In this document: positions 33,009 through 37,901 of the stretch, piece by piece
How positions within the stretch are numbered: position 1 is the first letter of the stretch
How the letters are laid out: every line of letters begins with the position of its first letter
Origin: Teratosphaeria epicoccoides
Taxonomy: Eukaryota > Ascomycota > Dothideomycetes > Mycosphaerellales > Teratosphaeriaceae
DNA: 37,901 bases
Assembly (NCBI GenBank): GCA_021401465.1
Contig: JADDMT010000206.1
Coordinates: 1 to 37,901 of the forward strand
Direction of reading: 5' to 3'
Notes under the pieces: model-generated
What the model was told of the DNA's origin: nothing
What the model saw: only the letters and a program-made list of their open reading frames with translations
Databases searched by the model: none
Program-made: the position numbers and the translations under genes

Positions 33009-33235
33009 ATGCGTCCTTCTAGCAATATGCTACTACTTAGTAGTATTAAGGATACTAATAAGAGTAATGCGGACCCTATAAGGAGCCCTACTTTCCGCAA
33101 CTATATACAGCTAAAGAAAAGGGTTACAAAAAAGTGTAAGCCTGCAAAGAAGTCTACTACTATTAGCTATATACAAGCTTCCCTTAATGAAACACCTTTA
33201 GCAAGGCGTCTAAAAAGCAGATCCTACACCCTAGG
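33009..33235 (+). pseudogene. 5' part of a gene cut by the B2 LTR
   Basis: Clean plus-strand frame from ATG 33009, basic (many Lys, Arg, Ser), with no RIP-type stops, running straight into the LTR at 33236. Coding beyond 33236 is LTR sequence read by chance. The remainder, if kept, should follow the 3' LTR of B2 to the right of the window. No family is recognised. Confidence 0.45.
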
Positions 33236-33595
33236 TAATACGGTTGATACTAGGGGGCCATTAGAACCGCATGGGTTCTAATGGCCGCCCTTAGCATGTA
33301 GTGACCCTGCCACATATAGCAAGGGGGTCCTTCGTACATACGTTGGCTCGTATGTCGTCTAAGTAGGATTAGTTGTCAACGTAGGACGCCCCTATGTCGC
33401 TAACCCTACGGTACCCCTGCGGGGTTAGGCTCGGACATGCTTTCCCTAATTAAGGAGCGTCGGGGGTTATAAGCACCCTTAGCGCTACCTCTGCGATAAG
33501 CAGAAAGCAGCGCTGTCTTGTACCTACTAAAAGGTCGGATTACTCTGTCACACTGCGAGATATTTTCATATCATATAGCATATACATCTATATTA
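33236..33595 (+). repeat. 5' LTR of B2
   Basis: 360 bp, TAATACGG...CTATATTA. TATAAG at 33468-33473 is a likely TATA element. AGAAAGCAG starts 34 bases downstream at 33502 and is the likely RNA 5' end. Left flank is CTAGG. Confidence 0.88.
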
Positions 33596-33598
33596 GTT

Positions 33599-33607
33599 CT
33601 GCTTTCT
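33599..33607 (+). promoter_or_regulatory. Self-primer binding site of B2
   Basis: CTGCTTTCT, three bases after the LTR, is the exact reverse complement of AGAAAGCAG at 33502-33510 within the LTR, about 34 bases after the TATA element. As in Tf1, the RNA 5' end could fold onto it to prime reverse transcription. No complementarity to a common tRNA 3' end was seen. Confidence 0.6.
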
Positions 33608-33644
33608 CCCCCCTACTTTGCAGTCTAGCAGAGAATACTACGAT

Positions 33645-36600
33645 ATGTCTAGAGTACTACGAACTCGTAACTAACGCATAGCGAGCGCTATCCCGAGCGC
33701 CTGCGACAGCGAAGCTAGCCTAAGTAACTAGCCCTTAGGAGTACCCGCTACGAGCAACACCGCATCGAGCGACAGTTCCGCTAGAGGCTAATTACGTAGC
33801 AGACTAGGTAATAGACTCCCTGCATAGGGACCGTAACTAACCCTGACTATCGACCTGGCCCTTGTAGCCATGATTGTCGATTAGGTCGCGAACCGCCTTG
33901 CGAACTAGAGCTAGAGCCGCACCGCTCCTAGTAGCGACAACGGCGAGGACGACGAAGACGTCGCCATAAGTAGTACTAACGAACTAGCGGACGAAGAAAT
34001 CTAGCGAGATTTCACGCTAGGGACCCGCGAAGACAACTTACTAGGAGGCGCAGACCCTCCGCGTGTGCCTGCGAACCTAGTGCCTAAATTCGGGGCCATA
34101 GTAGGCTAACTAGGAGGTAGTTGTAACGCACGTAACCTGAAGCCGTTTAAGGGAGACACCGTGAAGGAGGCGCGAACTTTCTTGCAGGCGTGTAAGGCAG
34201 TTTTCGTGCTTAACCTACGCGGATATTCCACAGAGGGCAAACGAGTCGCCTTTAGTGTGATGTAGCTTAAAGAGGATAAGGAACCTCGTAACAATTAGCA
34301 TGAGCGGTATGACCTTATGCGGGTCTATGACAGAACGTATATATAGGCGGACTTTCGCTAGTTCTGTGTCGACTAGGTCGAGGATCCGGGGAATCGCGCC
34401 CTTACTGTGTCTGTCGAGTACGAGAAGGCTAAGCAGGGGAAGGGACAAATAACCTCTAGCTTCGCAACCTATCTCGCCACGCTCGAGAGACAGATGCTAC
34501 CCTATACTAAGACGTAACGCGTGCGGCACTTGCTCGTCAAACTTGATGACAATCTTCAGAACATAATCATGACTTTTCATGAACTTCCGACGACTCGGCA
34601 AGACCTCGTGTCCCTTGCGACATGTATGGAAATCACCTTGAAGCGAAATGGAAAATCGGGTAGTAAGGACAATAAGCGTCTAAGCCCTAAGGACCTACTA
34701 AAGGGCCGCTATTACAAGCGCCCTAGGGGCTACGTCTAACGCGGTAGTTTATTCTAGAGGAGTAAGCCCTCTAAGCTAAAAGACGGTGGCAAGAAGCCTC
34801 CGAGTAGCTGCTACATCTATAGAGCGAGGGACTACTAGGCGGCTCGCTATCCTAAACGAAGTGATAGGAAAAAGGTAAGCAAGGTATCTAAAACCTCCCT
34901 AGAGGGGAGGCGAAAGAAGGACAAGCCTAAGACAACCGAATGCCTACTACGGGTATCTAAGCTGTCTGTCACTAATAGTGTAGACTCGTGGCCTGCCTAG
35001 CGCCTATCCGGTACGGTCCGAGTTAACGGCTCGCTCAAGCTAGTAGACTATATGTTAGATGACCTTGCGGAGGTTAACGTGATACCCTAGAGGGTAATCG
35101 TACGGCTCGGTTTAAAGCCGATCCTAGGAGCCCTACTACCTACTATGAAGTCCTTTTAGGGCGAAGGCGTAGCGGCTCGAGGCGCGTACAACGTGCGCCT
35201 CTAACTCGCGGACTCCTCGGGAGAAGTGCGCGAGACTAACGAAGTCTTCTACGCTAAAGACATTCCTAATAAGGAGCTCCTACTCAGCCGCCCTTAGCGC
35301 CACAAGCAGGAAGTCGTTGTTAATGGAGCTACTAACAACTAGTTCTACGGCTCTATAGGCGAAGTTCCTGCGGTACAGATACGTGACGCATGTAGCTTCT
35401 ATAGGGACATAAAGAAGGTCTAATGCGTTTATGCGGTCTGCATATAGAACGTTAAGGAGGACGTTACCCTTCTGCCTAAGTTAGAGGAATACGCCGATAT
35501 TTTCGACGTAGAGGCTGCGGCCTATGCCCGGGCCCTAGACGCGGAACATGCGATTAACCTTAAGGAGGGCTACAACCCTCCGCATTGACCTCTATACCCT
35601 ATGTCAGAATTGTAGCTCGAAACACTTCGAGACTATCTCTACAAGGCGCAAAGGAACGCGTGGATCCGACGAAGCGACAGCGAGGCTAGAGCGCTAGTTA
35701 TGTTCGTCCTAAAGAAGGACAACACGCTCTACCTATGCGTTAACTATAGGGGCCTTAACGCGGTGACTTAGAAGAACCGCTACCCCCTACTACTTATTAG
35801 CGAGACGCTTGACCGCCTTAGTCGCGCCGCCATCTTCTTGTCTATCGACTTGAAGGACGCCTACTACTAGATACTAATCCGAAAGGGCAACAAGTAGAAG
35901 ACTACATTCCGAACGTAGTACAGACACTTTAAGTATATAGTGATGCTATTCAGCTTAACTAACATACTAGCAACGTTCTAAGCGTATATTAACCGGGCCC
36001 TAGCCGGCCTTGTTAACACCTGCTACGTAGTATATTTAGACGATATACTAGTCTATTCCGACTCGAAGGAGGAGCATATTTGGTATCTAAGTATAGTACT
36101 CGAACAGCTCCGCAAGTTCGCTCTGTACGCGAACCTAAAGAAGTGCTCATTCCTGACAGATAGGATTAAGTTTCTCGGATACATCGTCTCTACAGAAGGA
36201 GTTATCATGGATGACTAAAGGGTGTCCGCAATTGCGGAGTAGCTGCGGCTAACTACCCTCTAAGAAGTGCAGGTGTTCCTAGGATTCACTAACTTCTATC
36301 GCAGATTCATACGATCTTACTCGAAGATCGTGGCTCCCCTCACGGCCCTCGCAAAGGGCGCGGTTTAAGGAAAAAAGCCAGGGAAAGTGCCTTAGGAGGA
36401 GGCTTAGAGCAAGGCCTTCTCTAAACTTAAAGCAGCTTTTTAAACTACGCCTATACTTCGGCACTTTGACCCCGCTACGAAGATCTAGATAGAGACTAAT
36501 GCTTCAAAATTCGTAATAGCCGCAATTATATCGCAGCTCTAGTCGCACGAAGGCAGTACGCGATAGTACCTGATTGCCTTCTAGTCGCGGAAGATGCAGG

Positions 36601-37901
36601 GCGCTAAGCTTAACTATAAGACTCATGACTAAGAACTTTTAGCTATTGTTAACGGCTTCAAGGAGTACCGACACTACCTCGAAGGCGTAGCGCACCCTAT
36701 TAAGGTGCTTACCGACTATAACAACCTTCGCGGCTTCATGGGCGTGAAGCAGCTAAGTAGTTAGCAAGCAAGGTAGGCGACTTTCCTCGCTAGCTTTAAC
36801 TTCGTTATCTAGCATCGTTCCGGAAAGACGAATCTAGCTGACGGTCCTTCGCGACGACTAGACTACGACACTAGGGAAGAGGGTAACTAACAGCTTCTCC
36901 CTACGCTACAAACGAAGCTTGTAGTTTAGGGCGGCGATCTGTCGTTAGCTCCTCTTGTAGGTCGACTACAGGTCTAATGGGGCCTCACGGCCTCCGCTAG
37001 TAACGAACCCCCCTATCTAGCAGCTATGGCGACCGTGTCTAGCTTGATCTATGCGGTAGTTAACCGGCTTACATGCGGTAAGCATGCGATGTCTGAAGAA
37101 CCCTTTGAAGAAGTCTCGAGACTTATTCAGCAATTGCAAGAGCGAGAACCGGAGTTGATTAATAAGGGTGTAGCCCTCTAGGACACCGCAGGCAGTCCGA
37201 AGTACTAGACTAAGTCAGGCGACTTGTAGTACTTTAACAATAGGCTCTACATACCTGCTAACTGCGTACTCCGTTCGTAGCTCCTCTGTATTTATCATGA
37301 CGATAAACTCGCAGGCCATTTTAGCGTAGAGAAGACGAACGCACTTCTCGGACGCAAATACTAGTAGCCTACGCTAGAACAGGATGTCTCTAACTATGTC
37401 AAATCCTGCTAGACGTGCTAGATTAGCAAATCTCGGCGCTATCGCCCCTACGGCGATACTTAGGCGCTCCTACTACTAGAGAGACTATGGCAAGACTTGA
37501 CCATAGATTTCATTACCGATTTGCTACTAGCAAAGTAGAAAGGCAATGTAGTTAATGCTGTCCTTGTAGTAGTCGACTGATACTCGAAGATGAATGTCTT
37601 CATCCTATGTATGAAAAGGTACACAAGCGGCGAGCTTACGCGGCTACTTTGCGACGAAGTTATATAGTACTTCGGTGTCCCCCGAAGTATCCTATTAGAT
37701 CGAGGTTCTGTCTTCACTAGTAAATACTAGCAAGAATTTGTGTTTAAGGCGCGTGTTAAGCACCGCCTAAGTACAGCATTCTATCTACAGACTAATAGTC
37801 AGACTAAACGTATGAACTAGACTCTTAAGTAGTACCTTTAGTGCTACTACGCTAAGAACCAGGATGCCTAGGCTGACGCAATTCCTATGGCGGAATTTGC
37901 A
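33645..37901 (+). pseudogene. gag-pol: Gag-Pol of B2, one frame, 3' end outside window
   Basis: ATG 33645. I checked the same frame at 36039 (RT) and 37506 (integrase), so gag and pol are fused without frameshift. Gag runs to about 34930, with a CCHC knuckle near 34810-34855 in which two Cys and the His are Tyr and a Trp codon is TAG. A protease-like Asp-Asp segment is near 35060. In RT, Tyr-Leu-Asp-Asp is intact at 36033-36044. In RNase H the first catalytic Asp reads Asn (about 36492). The integrase zinc domain has its two His (about 37298-37321) and Cys pair (about 37410-37421) in place. The integrase core shows Ile-Asp-Phe (Asp at 37506) and Leu-Asp-Arg-Gly (about 37698). TAG/TAA interrupt at Gln/Trp sites. 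The minus-strand frames at 34106-34448, 36279-36464 and 37460-37717 are shadows. Confidence 0.9.

Larger units (their letters stand above)
33236..37901 (+). mobile_element. Element B2: plus-strand chromovirus copy, cut by window end
   Basis: 5' LTR (33236-33595), self-primer site (33599-33607) and gag-pol (from 33645) up to the integrase core. It is colinear with 30498-25839 of B1 in inverted orientation, with only a 6-bp net length difference. The 3' part, including any antisense gene and the 3' LTR, lies outside the window. Confidence 0.9.
33236..37901 (+). repeat. Right arm of the 4.66-kb inverted repeat
   Basis: Partner of 25839-30498. Lengths 4666 and 4660 bp; in the coding part the difference is 6 bp, two codons, so both copies keep the gag-pol frame. 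Confidence 0.88.

Noticed and set aside
1..37901. TAG/TAA read as Gln, suggesting an altered genetic code
   Set aside because: TAG also stands at Trp (TGG) sites, Cys to Tyr and Glu to Lys changes follow the same context, and CTA/TAG is enriched in non-coding DNA on both strands. Mutation at CpA explains all of it.

Overview
The window looks like a repeat-rich block of a filamentous fungus (probably Pezizomycotina) in which nearly every gene is a transposable element or a decayed gene. The damage is characteristic. Reading frames stay open over hundreds of codons except for TAG/TAA at positions where the families have Gln (CAG/CAA) or Trp (TGG), plus TGY to TAY (Cys to Tyr) and GAN to AAN changes. 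These are C-to-T transitions at CpA on either strand, as left by repeat-induced point mutation (RIP). CpG is not depleted. No rRNA, CRISPR or prokaryotic feature is visible, and I recognised no tRNA.

Layout. Positions 1-6301 hold element A, a minus-strand Ty3/gypsy chromovirus (gag, pol with chromodomain, 5' LTR; its 3' LTR is outside the window). It is inserted into the integrase of a third gypsy family, element C (6302-7221). A palindrome-rich stretch follows, then decayed genes: a MYND-finger-like gene (7505-8990, minus), an unknown gene (9825-11290, plus), a Plavaka-type DNA transposase (about 11580-14950, minus), an SNF2 helicase C-lobe remnant (15880-16430, minus) and an unknown Ser/Arg-rich gene (17655-19290, plus). 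From 20943 a gypsy family B dominates: a truncated plus-strand piece (B3, 20943-22335), a full-length minus-strand copy with both 360-bp LTRs (B1, 22336-30498) and a plus-strand copy running off the right edge (B2, 33236-37901). B1 and B2 form a roughly 4.66-kb inverted repeat around 2.7 kb of decayed genes and palindromes.

The most interesting structure is in the retrotransposons. Both A and B carry an extra open frame on the opposite strand, downstream of pol, with its own TATA box, a CxxC-type N-terminal region and tail-to-tail orientation to pol. In B1 this antisense gene (23503-24990) lies between the LTRs, because a polypurine tract and 3' LTR follow it at 22709-22336. Both families also appear to self-prime as Tf1 does: the sequence abutting the 5' LTR is complementary to a stretch about 34-41 nt downstream of the LTR TATA box, near the expected RNA 5' end. 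They differ in how they make Pol. Element A has a G GGA AAA slippery heptamer plus hairpin that leads by -1 frameshift into the pol frame. Element B encodes Gag-Pol as one 1653-codon frame.
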